Positions 25,521-33,861 of a stretch of 37,911 nucleotides of DNA are shown here, piece after piece (position 1 is the first letter of the stretch; every line of letters begins with the position of its first letter). The position numbers and the translations under genes are program-made. Location: the NCBI GenBank assembly GCA_964354855.1, contig CAYHBO010000013.1, positions 1 through 37,911 on the forward strand. The letters are read 5' to 3'. The notes beneath the pieces are model-generated. The model did not search any database, was not told the DNA's origin, and saw nothing but the letters and a program-made list of their open reading frames with translations. The stretch is from CAYHBO01 sp964354855. GTDB lineage: Bacteria; Babelota; Babeliae; Babelales; RVW-14.

Positions 25521-26726
25521 ATGAGTATTATGTCAAAATTATTAATAAGTACCATGTTCGTTGGTGCTGTGGTTGCTTATGAATCAACGCATGCAATAAA
25601 GCGGACTCGTGAAGGGGATATTATACAGCAAGAAGCTTCTCGTGAAGAGATTGTTGCACAACAAGCACGTGAGCGTGATGAACGAGCACAAGAGCGAGCT
25701 CTTCGAGCATGTTCATATACTGAAGACGTAAGTTTTGTAAACCAACAAGCAGCTGGCGTTAGATTAGCGGGGACTTTGCGATTGCCTCGTGGCGCTTCTA
25801 GTAAAAATCAAGTTCCAGTAGTGTTGTTTATCGGTGGGGCTGGAGCGTTTGATCGTTGTGATGAGGGTGTGTATTTATATAAAGATATATCGAGGCACCT
25901 CGCTTCTCAAGGCGTTGCTTCGTTAATTGTGGATAAGCGAGGATGTGGAAAATCAGTGGGCGTGAAGCATTGGTCAGATTTAACCCTTGAGGATTCTGTA
26001 AGTGATGCGCTTGCTTCTGTAGAATTTCTTAAAAAGCGTTCCGAAGTAGATGTTAAAAAAATAGGAATTATTGGGCATAGTGAGGGTGGATGGATAGCGT
26101 TAATGGTTGCTCATAAAAGTAAAGATATTGCTTTTGTTATAACCTTAGCAATGCCAGGAAAAGATGGGTTGAGTAGCATAATCGATCAGAAGATAGTTTT
26201 TTTATTAAACCATGGTTACTGTTCAGAAGATATTGATTTACAGTTGGCAGACATAATAAGTTTTTTTAAAGAGAATGATCTTTCAAAAAGAAAACAAATA
26301 TTCACTGAGCTCAAAGAGCATAACAGATTAAGTTATGAGGAATTTATGGCAGAAGATCTTGATATATCAGTGGAAGATTTGATGTGTTCAAATGCTTTGC
26401 AATCTTTTGTTTTCTTCGAGCCAACATCACTTATGAAAGAAATAGAAATTCCGATGTTAGCGGTTTTTGCAGAAGAGGATTTCCAGGTCAATCCAATGTA
26501 TCACGCAGAATATCTGCTTGATGCGTTTCAAGTCGGCAAGTCTTCTGCGTGGGGATTAAAAATTATACAAGGATTGGGGCCTGATCTAAGCGCCCATATG
26601 TTTAAACAGGGGGCAAGTCAATCACATGAGCGTTCTATTTCTCATAGCGGAATTGATTTAAGAACTTCGCCTGAACTTTTATCCGTGGTTGCCAAGTGGA
26701 TTTTAGAGCGAACCAAAAAAGCATAA
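25521..26726 (+). CDS. Secreted alpha/beta hydrolase
   Basis: 401 residues. A hydrophobic N-terminus (about 4-20) looks like a Sec signal peptide with likely cleavage after THA, followed by a strongly charged helical stretch (REEIVAQQARERDERAQERALR). The hydrolase core has the oxyanion strand VVLFIGGAGAFDR (100-112), VDKRGCGKS (138-145), and nucleophile elbow GHSEGG with Ser187. D320 (AEEDFQV) and H359 are reasonable acid and base. It resembles Hydrolase_4/serine aminopeptidase S33-type enzymes; the substrate is unknown. GGAGG precedes the ATG. A Met three codons in is an alternative start. Confidence 0.85.
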   Translation: MSIMSKLLISTMFVGAVVAYESTHAIKRTREGDIIQQEASREEIVAQQARERDERAQERALRACSYTEDVSFVNQQAAGVRLAGTLRLPRGASSKNQVPVVLFIGGAGAFDRCDEGVYLYKDISRHLASQGVASLIVDKRGCGKSVGVKHWSDLTLEDSVSDALASVEFLKKRSEVDVKKIGIIGHSEGGWIALMVAHKSKDIAFVITLAMPGKDGLSSIIDQKIVFLLNHGYCSEDIDLQLADIISFFKENDLSKRKQIFTELKEHNRLSYEEFMAEDLDISVEDLMCSNALQSFVFFEPTSLMKEIEIPMLAVFAEEDFQVNPMYHAEYLLDAFQVGKSSAWGLKIIQGLGPDLSAHMFKQGASQSHERSISHSGIDLRTSPELLSVVAKWILERTKKA

Positions 26727-26733
26727 AAATTAA

Positions 26734-26760
26734 GGGGCAGATATTTTTCTGCCCCGATTT
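26734..26760 (+). terminator. Rho-independent terminator, probably bidirectional
   Basis: GGGGCAGA / TCTGCCCC, eight perfect pairs with loop TATTTT. Downstream bases are GATTTATTT on the + strand; on the other strand the hairpin is followed by TTAATTTTTAT. It stands between the convergent hydrolase and transketolase genes and could serve both. Confidence 0.85.
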
Positions 26761-26784
26761 ATTTCGAGTGTTGTTTTTGTAAAT

Positions 26785-28695
26785 TTAGATAAAATCTTGA
26801 ACAGCTTTAACAATAGCCTCAGCATCAATTCCCGCAAGCTTAAGTAAGTCAGCCGGTGATCCTGAGCGGGATATGTCATTTACGGCGAGCATCTTGAAGG
26901 TAAAGCCTTCATTCATCACGGCACTTAAAACCGCTTCGCCGATTCCGCCTTGTGGGTAATGGTCTTCAATGACCATGATCTTATTGTCAGATGCTTTTGC
27001 TACACGTTTAATAGTTTCAGTATCTAACGGTTTGATCGAGTATAAATCTATAATCGATGTTTGAATTCCTAAATCTTTAAGTGAGTCATGAGCCTTGAGC
27101 GCTTCATGTAGGGTTATGCCGGCGCCGATGATGCAGACTTGGTCCCCAGGAGCCTGGCGCAGCACTTTGCAGCCACCAATCTCAAATGTTTCGTTTTTAT
27201 CATAGAGTATCGGAGCATCAGCTCGCGTAGCACGCATGTAGGAAACGCCATCGTTATAATTAGCCATGAGTTCTACCAGCTTATAGGTTGAAACGCCATC
27301 GCTTGGGTAGAGAACGATTGAGTTTGGTACGGAGCGAATCAAGGCGATGTCTTCAAGTCCCATTTGTGATGGTCCGTCTTCCCCGATCGAAACCCCGACA
27401 TGAGATCCACATAAGCGTAACGCATTGCGCCCTATGCCCGCCATGCGGATTTGGTCATGTGCACGAGCAAAGAATGCGGCAAATGTTGCAGCAAAAGGAA
27501 TTTTACCCCGTAGTTGAAGGCCAGTGGCCACCCCTACCATATTTTGTTCAGCAACAAAGCATTGAACAAAGCGGTCTGGGTTCTCAGCTTCAAACATTTC
27601 AGTAAAAGTTGAGTTTTTTACATCGGCATCAAGGACAAAAATGCGTTCATCAACACGTCCAGCTGCCATAAGCGCATAACCAAATGCTTTGCGAGGCGAG
27701 ATTTTTTTGTCTTTATCGAAGAGGGCTGAGTCTGGATCTGCTGCGAAATTTAACTTGATAGGTTTAGTGTCGTACCCCTCTACTCGCTTTGCTCCATCGT
27801 GGGGAACGGTGCAACCATCAGGCATCGGCGGATTATAGTTTTCTATTTTCTTACTGCATGGTCCAGCTAAATCAAAGTCAGCTTTAAGTTCTTTGATGAC
27901 TACATCAAGTTCTTCTGGTTTGAATGGTTTGCCATGGAATCCCATTTTATTGGCGACATTGGCAAGTCCATAGCCTTTGAATGTTTTAGCGATAATAACG
28001 CTTGGTTGGTATTGTACAGTGTTAACTTCATCAAATACATTAACTATTTCTTCGAGGTTATGTCCATCAATGATAAAGGTGCGCCAGCCAAATGAAGCAA
28101 AAATATTAGCATAGTGTTCAATGTCATGGTTACTTATGGATTCCCCAGATTGGCCAAGACGGTTGCAGTCAACGATGCCAATTAAGTTATCAAGTTTGTA
28201 GCGGGGTGCTAGTTCGGCCGCTTCCCAGATGGAGCCTTCAGCGATTTCAGCATCACCCATCATTACGTAGGTTTTATAGTTTAATCCATCATGTTTAGCG
28301 CTGAGTGCCATGCCAAGGCCAACGGCAAGTCCTTGTCCAAGAGAGCCCGTTGCCGCTTCATTGTAGGCAAAGCGTGGGGTAGGGTGACCTTCTAGGACAG
28401 AATTAACCGTACGGAAGTTAAGAAGTTCTTCATCGGAAATAACTCCTAAAATCTTGTAGGCTGCATAGATCATCGGAATAGCGTGGCCCTTAGAGAGAAT
28501 AAAGCGATCGTTATTTTTTGCCTTTGGGTTGTGCATGTCAAAGCGCATGACTTTGAAAAACAATGTTGCAACGATGTCTGCTGCTGACATGCATGAGGTT
28601 GGGTGGCCGGATTTTGATGCGGTGGTTGCTCTGATGGAGTCGATGCGGAGATGTAGGGCTTTGTGCGCTAAAAAGCGTAGAGGGTTTATTTCCAT
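26785..28695 (-). CDS. tkt: Transketolase, animal-type
   Basis: 636 residues from ATG at 28695 (the frame is open 11 codons further, into a repeat element, but MEINPLRFLAHKAL is the natural start). Thiamine diphosphate motif GDAEIAEGS near 147, with LDN and N in the following strand; FVAEQNM, FAAFFARAHDQIRMA and CGSHVGVSIGEDGPSQM in the pyrimidine domain. From memory these segments match vertebrate TKT better than E. coli TktA, for example GHPTSCMSAAD, VMRFDMHNP, IIAKTFKGYG. It links glycolysis with pentose phosphates and supplies ribose-5-phosphate. No other pentose-pathway gene is nearby. Confidence 0.95.
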   Translation of the reverse strand: MEINPLRFLAHKALHLRIDSIRATTASKSGHPTSCMSAADIVATLFFKVMRFDMHNPKAKNNDRFILSKGHAIPMIYAAYKILGVISDEELLNFRTVNSVLEGHPTPRFAYNEAATGSLGQGLAVGLGMALSAKHDGLNYKTYVMMGDAEIAEGSIWEAAELAPRYKLDNLIGIVDCNRLGQSGESISNHDIEHYANIFASFGWRTFIIDGHNLEEIVNVFDEVNTVQYQPSVIIAKTFKGYGLANVANKMGFHGKPFKPEELDVVIKELKADFDLAGPCSKKIENYNPPMPDGCTVPHDGAKRVEGYDTKPIKLNFAADPDSALFDKDKKISPRKAFGYALMAAGRVDERIFVLDADVKNSTFTEMFEAENPDRFVQCFVAEQNMVGVATGLQLRGKIPFAATFAAFFARAHDQIRMAGIGRNALRLCGSHVGVSIGEDGPSQMGLEDIALIRSVPNSIVLYPSDGVSTYKLVELMANYNDGVSYMRATRADAPILYDKNETFEIGGCKVLRQAPGDQVCIIGAGITLHEALKAHDSLKDLGIQTSIIDLYSIKPLDTETIKRVAKASDNKIMVIEDHYPQGGIGEAVLSAVMNEGFTFKMLAVNDISRSGSPADLLKLAGIDAEAIVKAVQDFI

Positions 28696-28721
28696 AAGAG
28701 GTCTTTCAAGGGGGTTGCGAC

Positions 28722-28775
28722 ACGTCATCCTCGCGAATGCGGGGATCCAGTCCTTCTACTTACTTTTCAAATAAT
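28722..28775 (+). repeat. Solo half-copy of the inverted-repeat element
   Basis: ACGTCATCCTCGCGAATGCG continuing GGGATCCAG matches the left arm at 23511 with a single A/T change over the first 31 bases. Similarity continues into the AT-rich centre (CCTTCTACTTACTTTTCAAA against CCTTACTTCTTACTTTTTAAA). The opposite arm is missing. It lies in the gap upstream of tkt and supplies the stop codon and possibly the last codons of the Nudix gene. Confidence 0.8.
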
Positions 28776-29382
28776 TAAAAACAAACTGACTCCAGGATTC
28801 CATTGAATCATAGTAAGCTTCGCATTCTTCAAGGGTAAGCAGTTCTCCGTGCTTAAGTTCGGATTTTATGCTGATATCTGGAGAATTCCCTTTGAGGAGG
28901 TAGGTAAAACCGGTATGGACCATGCCAACGTCATCACGTTCGTCATTGATAACGCCAATAGCTTGTACTTTATAATATCCTTGATAGTTAACTTCTTCAT
29001 TAAATTCACGATCTGCCCACTGAACAATAGATTTTTCAGTGATATCAAGCTCATTAATGTGTCCACCAATACCAAAAGTATATTTGTTTTTAAGCCGTTG
29101 TTCACTTGCAGAGCTCTTACGTTGCATTAAAAAATATTTATTTTCATAGGAAAACACGAGATATGGGCAGATTTGCTTGTAACGGGCATCAACTTCCATG
29201 GCTGAGCGCCACGAGAATTTTTTGTTGTTTTTTACGATATCTTCAAGCTTATCGAGTGATTCCATAGGTAAAAACCCATTAAAAGTTCCAGATGGAAATA
29301 AAATATCGCGATGCACGACCAAAATCTTTTCATCTTGTTTCTTAAGATAAACATCTTTGGGTGCAACGATCGGTTGGTTCAT
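28756..29382 (-). CDS. Nudix-superfamily protein, COG4112-like
   Basis: 208 residues from ATG at 29382, chosen over a Met 11 codons upstream because AAGGAG stands 4 bases ahead of it. Segments VHRDILF, FNGFLPME, ARYKQICPYLVF, RLKNKYTFGIGGHINELD, ADREFNEEV and GVINDERDDVGMVHTGF fit what I remember of the COG4112 predicted phosphoesterase (MutT) family. The Nudix box keeps REFNEE, but the spacing between its Glu and the REF element is one longer than the canonical pattern, so hydrolase activity is uncertain. Its stop lies in a repeat element. It precedes tkt on the same strand by about 60 bp. Confidence 0.75.
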   Translation of the reverse strand: MNQPIVAPKDVYLKKQDEKILVVHRDILFPSGTFNGFLPMESLDKLEDIVKNNKKFSWRSAMEVDARYKQICPYLVFSYENKYFLMQRKSSASEQRLKNKYTFGIGGHINELDITEKSIVQWADREFNEEVNYQGYYKVQAIGVINDERDDVGMVHTGFTYLLKGNSPDISIKSELKHGELLTLEECEAYYDSMESWSQFVFNYLKSK

Positions 29383-29459
29383 AGGTCTCCTTAGAGAGTC
29401 AACATTATTTATCAATGTCTATGTTACGAATGCGAATATTTTAACGGGGGTTTTTACGG

Positions 29460-29564
29460 TTGACTAGAAAAAAGATTACAAAGTTTTTGGCACTTCTGAG
29501 CGTATTTGCATGTTTTTTTGCTGTTTTATTTAATATAGTTTCAATTCGAATTTTTACCACCTAG
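29460..29564 (+). CDS. Possible 34-residue membrane peptide
   Basis: A TTG-initiated frame encodes a basic N-terminus (MTRKKITK) followed by one strongly hydrophobic segment (FLALLSVFACFFAVLFNIVSI). A run of five G lies about 9 bases upstream of the TTG. The pattern fits a small single-span membrane peptide, but there is no ATG, the ribosome binding site is poor, and AT-rich DNA gives hydrophobic frames easily. It fills much of the gap between the Nudix gene and the ATAD3-like gene. Confidence 0.22.
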   Translation: MTRKKITKFLALLSVFACFFAVLFNIVSIRIFTT

Positions 29565-29646
29565 GAGGCCTTTTACAGGGGGAGTTCACTCTGTTAGAAT
29601 CGATACATGTAAATTATTACAAACAAAATAAAATAGTGGGGAAACT

Positions 29647-31251
29647 ATGTTGTTTAGGGAATTTCGATACACGATTATATTTTTATTTATGGGGCTCATG
29701 GGTTCTTCAAGTTTACTTGGGATGGTGCCACCTACTAAGACTCACGTTGAGAAGATTGTAGAGAATTATCTTAAAAAGAACCTTAATTTAGAAGTGCTTC
29801 CTACAATAACTGAGGCTCAATCTCAAGCTCAGCAATTTATTGGGGAATCACAAGAGACACTGAGGGGGGTTCAACAAAGCGTTAAAGCAGTTGAAGCGGC
29901 GGTGCCAAGGCTTTTTGATAACGTTCAAGATAGAATTAATCAAGCTGCTATTACTCAAGCTGCCGGGGTTGCGCGTGTTCAGGAAGAAGCAAAATTACAG
30001 GGTGCGGCAAGATTGACTCTTGAGCAAGAAAAAGCACGAGCTCAAGCATACACAACTGATCCTACGGTCCGCAAAATGCACGATGATATGGCGGCTAAAC
30101 AAAAAGAAACCGCGGTAGCGACCAAAGAAGCCGAAGTAAAAGCCATGAAAGATAATGGTGTTTACGATAAGCAAAATGAAACAGCCGTAAAGATGAATGA
30201 AACCAAATGGAGTTCCATTAAAAATATGTTCGGGAGTATTGGTAGTGGTCTTACTTCCCCAAAAACAATGTTTAAGGTTGGCTTAGGGATTCTTATTTGT
30301 GGGATTGCGTACTATGGTATTAAACATGCTATGCCGGTCATTATTGCTAAGATGGTGCAACCAACCGTGGTAAGTGAAACGTCTAAGAAAAGTTGGTTTG
30401 GTTCTAAGAACCCTAAAAAAGACCTAAATCTTGAAGAATTAGTCTTTACTGGTGATCTTAAAACACAACTTAGGCGTGTTACCGATGCGGTAGAAGATGG
30501 ACTTAAGGGTGCAGAGCTTCCTAATGTGTTATTACATGGAAAACCAGGGCTTGGAAAAACTATTTTTGCTAAAGCTGTTGCGTATCATTTTAAGGGTAAA
30601 GTTGATTATGCCTTAACCTCTGCGACAGAATTTGCCGCACTTCCAACACTTGAATTGAAGAAGAAACACTTACGTCGCTTAATTGAGTGGGCCGAACGTA
30701 ATGGTAAAATACTGATTCTTTTCTGGGATGAGGTAGAGTCATTGTTCGCAGATAGACGTCTTCCAACTACTTCAAGAGAAACGGCAGACTTTATTCTTTC
30801 ATTCTGTCACTTAGTGCCGAAAAAATCGCAAAAGAACTTTATGATTATTTTTGCTACAAATTATCCATATATGATTGATGAAGCGATAGGAAATCGTATA
30901 GGAATGGATATTGCATTTGATAATCCTTCAGAAAGTGGCTGTGTTGATATTCTTAAAACATACGTTACTAAATTCTCAAAGGCTGATGGTAAGCAAGCTG
31001 TTGTATCATTGGATTCAGGGGTTGATGCTAAGATTGCAAGCTCTGGAAAGAACCTTGTAGGATTAACGCCGCGGGCTCTTGATTTTACTGCTCAACAAAT
31101 GATGACTCTTGCGCGTAGAACTCCTACGAATGTATTGACTATGGCTATGGTTGATGAGGCCATTGCGATAGCCAAGAAAGATGAAGCGCGTATGGAAATA
31201 CGAAGGGCTGAAAGAGAGCAATATAGGAAAACACTTGTTGCAACTCACTAG
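29647..31251 (+). CDS. Membrane AAA+ ATPase with ATAD3-like architecture
   Basis: 534 residues. Layout: hydrophobic N-terminal segment (about 8-25, signal or signal-anchor), long Gln/Ala/Glu-rich helical and coiled-coil region (about 52-185), second hydrophobic segment (209-234), then a single AAA+ domain. Walker A is GKPGLGKT (298-305), Walker B ILFWDE (D361, E362), sensor-1 ATNYP (N405), arginine finger in GNRIG (R417). If the first segment is kept as an anchor, the coiled coil is periplasmic and the ATPase cytoplasmic. Coiled coil, membrane span, AAA order and the AAA sequence recall mitochondrial ATAD3. It has GTGGGGAAA ahead of the ATG and a strong terminator behind, so it stands alone. 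Confidence 0.85.
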   Translation: MLFREFRYTIIFLFMGLMGSSSLLGMVPPTKTHVEKIVENYLKKNLNLEVLPTITEAQSQAQQFIGESQETLRGVQQSVKAVEAAVPRLFDNVQDRINQAAITQAAGVARVQEEAKLQGAARLTLEQEKARAQAYTTDPTVRKMHDDMAAKQKETAVATKEAEVKAMKDNGVYDKQNETAVKMNETKWSSIKNMFGSIGSGLTSPKTMFKVGLGILICGIAYYGIKHAMPVIIAKMVQPTVVSETSKKSWFGSKNPKKDLNLEELVFTGDLKTQLRRVTDAVEDGLKGAELPNVLLHGKPGLGKTIFAKAVAYHFKGKVDYALTSATEFAALPTLELKKKHLRRLIEWAERNGKILILFWDEVESLFADRRLPTTSRETADFILSFCHLVPKKSQKNFMIIFATNYPYMIDEAIGNRIGMDIAFDNPSESGCVDILKTYVTKFSKADGKQAVVSLDSGVDAKIASSGKNLVGLTPRALDFTAQQMMTLARRTPTNVLTMAMVDEAIAIAKKDEARMEIRRAEREQYRKTLVATH

Positions 31252-31270
31252 TAATTATCACGTAACTTAA

Positions 31271-31316
31271 AAACGAGAGGCCGGCTTAGTATTTTCTAAG
31301 CCGGCCTCTCGTTTTA
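31271..31316. terminator. Strong bidirectional terminator
   Basis: A perfect 19-pair stem: AAACGAGAGGCCGGCTTAG (31271-31289) with its complement at 31296-31314, loop TATTTT, T-rich on both outer sides. It lies between the convergent ATAD3-like gene and the last C11 gene and can end transcripts from both. Confidence 0.95.
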
Positions 31317-31317
31317 C

Positions 31318-32607
31318 TTATGCTTTGCCAGCTAATTTTAATAGCGCAACCCAATCAGTGTTCTGTGCAAAAGAACTTTCATGGTACTTTTCATTGATAC
31401 TATTTTCTTTAGGATAGTAAATTGATATTCCTCTTGCGATCGCATGTGTTGAACCGGTTTGATTTTTGCTGATGGCATCAATAAGGGCTTTTTGTGCAGT
31501 GATAAGAACGGATTCTAATCGTTCAAGATTCATATTTTTTTCTACGCTTTTTCTACTTTGATTGATTAATGCTCCATAAAATGAGTGTAAGTCTATGTAG
31601 TCTTTTATGTGAAATTCTACTGCACTATCTCGTGCTTCGTTTAATAATTTGATGGTTTCTTCGGCATTTATTTGATAGCAATTGGTAATTTCAGAAATTA
31701 CCGTATTAAGTGTTTTGTTGATTTGATTTATTTTATTAACGGCAATGGCTGATAATGTATAGGAATAGTTTTTTTGATAAGCATAAGCATAAGCATTAAT
31801 CATTGTTTTTGTTAACTCTTGTTCTCCAAAAATTGATGGTTTAAGTGTTAATTGTTTAAGAAATGTTGCGTAGGGCATTCCTTTACTGGGGATTATTTCT
31901 TGAGATGCAAGAAGAATATTTACGGAGTTTTTAAGGTCATGAGCAACTTCAATAGTTGCCATCATACTAGTATCCATACTGACAACGTCGATATTTTTGC
32001 CAAGCATAGCTTTAATCTGGGTACAGATACGCATGAGTCCTTGTGGGTCAAGGCATGTATATTTTGGGTCTTCATAAAAAATATCAAGATCATTTCCACC
32101 TGGTGCCTGTAACCAGCCACCAGTTAATTGCTGATCTATTTCTCTGGTAATATTAAAAAGTCCATATCCGCGATTCCAAAGGATCATCATATTTTTCTTG
32201 GCAGGGTAATTTGTTGATGACCATTTCATCATATCAATGAGTTCTTTTTCTAAAGTACCGCCTTTACTCCAATTAAATGACTGAAGTTCTATTTTTTTTC
32301 CCTTGGCAATGAGGTATCTAGTGCTTTTTTTATTACTTGGGCTGCTTAAGTGTACGAGTATATTTACATCTTTAGTTGATCCAATGGTTTGTATTTCATT
32401 AAGACTGTCTTCAACTAAAGATTCAAGATTATTATAGGCTTGCATGTAGCAAGTGATTGTCCATTCCGCAACATTACGTTTCTTTGCCGAAGATTCTTGA
32501 GTACTTAAGGATGATGATTTAGTAGTGTGACCTTTCGTTGGAAGTCCATAGAGTTGAGTAAACGTGTAAGTAGAAAGTAAACTAAATAGTAGGATCTTTT
32601 TTTTCAT
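31318..32607 (-). CDS. Secreted clostripain-like (C11) homologue, catalytic residues lost
   Basis: 429 residues with signal peptide (about 1-21). The fold signature of peptidase family C11 is clear: EWTITCYMQAYNN at the start of the domain, MMILWNRGYGLFN and NIDVVSMDTSMMATIEVAHDL. In the two upstream paralogues these read LWDHGTG/LWNHGNG and GMDACLM. Here the catalytic His is Arg146 and the catalytic Cys is Ser214. The frame is intact at full length, with an AGAGGAG ribosome binding site, so it looks like a maintained pseudopeptidase. It may bind substrate or regulate the active paralogues. It is last in a three-gene tandem array, 35 bp after the second. Confidence 0.88.
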   Translation of the reverse strand: MKKKILLFSLLSTYTFTQLYGLPTKGHTTKSSSLSTQESSAKKRNVAEWTITCYMQAYNNLESLVEDSLNEIQTIGSTKDVNILVHLSSPSNKKSTRYLIAKGKKIELQSFNWSKGGTLEKELIDMMKWSSTNYPAKKNMMILWNRGYGLFNITREIDQQLTGGWLQAPGGNDLDIFYEDPKYTCLDPQGLMRICTQIKAMLGKNIDVVSMDTSMMATIEVAHDLKNSVNILLASQEIIPSKGMPYATFLKQLTLKPSIFGEQELTKTMINAYAYAYQKNYSYTLSAIAVNKINQINKTLNTVISEITNCYQINAEETIKLLNEARDSAVEFHIKDYIDLHSFYGALINQSRKSVEKNMNLERLESVLITAQKALIDAISKNQTGSTHAIARGISIYYPKENSINEKYHESSFAQNTDWVALLKLAGKA

Positions 32608-32642
32608 ATTGTTCTCCTCTGTTAATGTGTGAAAATAAAAAG

Positions 32643-33854
32643 TTAAGATGAAGGTGATGAGTATTCCTTAATGAATGCAAGCCATGAAGAATTTTTCGCA
32701 AATTTGGTGAGAGGATAAGATGGGTGTATTCCCTTAGAGCGAGGATAGTAAATTGATAAGCCGCCGCACCATGGCAATGAGCCTCTTCCTCCGAACATAA
32801 ATACCGCTTTTTTGATAAGGCTTTCCCCTTGAGTAAGGAGATTTATAAGTTCAGTATAATATTTCTTACTGCTATTTTCTTTTTCCTCGCCCTGTTTTTT
32901 GGTGAATGCCTTGATAAGATTTTTATAAAAAAAGTTGAGGTCCATATATTTACCACTATAAAAATCTAATGTATGGTCGCGGCTTTTTTCTATTATTATT
33001 CGTGTGTTATGAGGCTCAATAACTGCCAGTTTAGTAATAGCCGTGACGATGTTGTTGAGATTTTCTACAATGGCTTCTGTTTCACTAAGCTTAATGGCAG
33101 ATAAAGCATATCCTCGGCTGCTTATTATGGGAGATGAGCTATAGGTATTTACAATTATTTCAGCAAGTTTTTGAGGAATAATCTTTGTAGGGCTTTGCGT
33201 GAGTTGGTGTAAAAAAGCTTGATAGTTCCATCCAGGAACTGGTTCAACATTTTCTGAAGCGACAAAAAATTCTGCATGATCTTTAATTTGATAACATACT
33301 TCTAACATAGACATTAAACAGGCATCCATTCCCAGGAGGTCAATTTTTTTGCCGAGGACTTGGTGGTGAATTGTGTTTAAAGTACGTTCAAGTTGTTGGT
33401 TGTTTAGGTAGGTGTTGTTTGCATAGTCATACAAAATACCACGGTGATGTTTTCTAGGATATCCTTTTGGTTCATCAAGAATGCCATTCCCATGGTTCCA
33501 AAGAATAAGCATGAAGTTGGTAGATGGATATTGATTGAAAGCCCAGGCAACGCCTTCAGCTAGTTCTTTTTCTGGGTTAAGGCCCATATCTTGTTTAAGG
33601 GAGGCATCTTCAATGATGCCTCCCCGTATAACCTTAAATCGCCATGTTTTTTTATGAGAGATCTCGTCAAGTTGAACGATTACATTAACATTATTATTAG
33701 ATCCAACTTTTTGCATGGTTTTTATATTGTTAGTTCCATATATGCTAACGTTGTTGTCAGCTTCGATATAATTTAATATCGTCCAGTCAGGAATTGTGTA
33801 TAAGTATGTAGTTAAAAACAATGTTTGTACTGTACAAAGAAAGAGGTCTCTCAT
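32643..33854 (-). CDS. Secreted clostripain-like cysteine peptidase (C11)
   Basis: 403 residues. The N-terminal hydrophobic stretch (about 4-20) is a short signal peptide directly before the domain (DWTILNYIEADNN). Catalytic His121 lies in ILWNHGNG and Cys179 in IDLLGMDACLMSMLE; the S1-pocket segment VASENVEPVPGWNY follows. C11 enzymes cleave after Arg or Lys and usually self-process. The C-terminal part ends with LSIYYPRSKGIHPSY, shared with both paralogues. Only 7 bp separate it from the upstream paralogue and no clear ribosome binding site is seen, so translation is probably coupled. Confidence 0.92.
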   Translation of the reverse strand: MRDLFLCTVQTLFLTTYLYTIPDWTILNYIEADNNVSIYGTNNIKTMQKVGSNNNVNVIVQLDEISHKKTWRFKVIRGGIIEDASLKQDMGLNPEKELAEGVAWAFNQYPSTNFMLILWNHGNGILDEPKGYPRKHHRGILYDYANNTYLNNQQLERTLNTIHHQVLGKKIDLLGMDACLMSMLEVCYQIKDHAEFFVASENVEPVPGWNYQAFLHQLTQSPTKIIPQKLAEIIVNTYSSSPIISSRGYALSAIKLSETEAIVENLNNIVTAITKLAVIEPHNTRIIIEKSRDHTLDFYSGKYMDLNFFYKNLIKAFTKKQGEEKENSSKKYYTELINLLTQGESLIKKAVFMFGGRGSLPWCGGLSIYYPRSKGIHPSYPLTKFAKNSSWLAFIKEYSSPSS

Positions 33855-33861
33855 TGTACTA

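Noticed and set aside
28696..28728. 11-codon N-terminal extension of transketolase
   Set aside because: It runs into the inverted-repeat element and starts within it. The natural start is at 28695.
31318..32607. Third C11 gene as a decayed pseudogene
   Set aside because: Frame, length, signal peptide and ribosome binding site are intact, so loss of catalysis without gene decay is the better reading.
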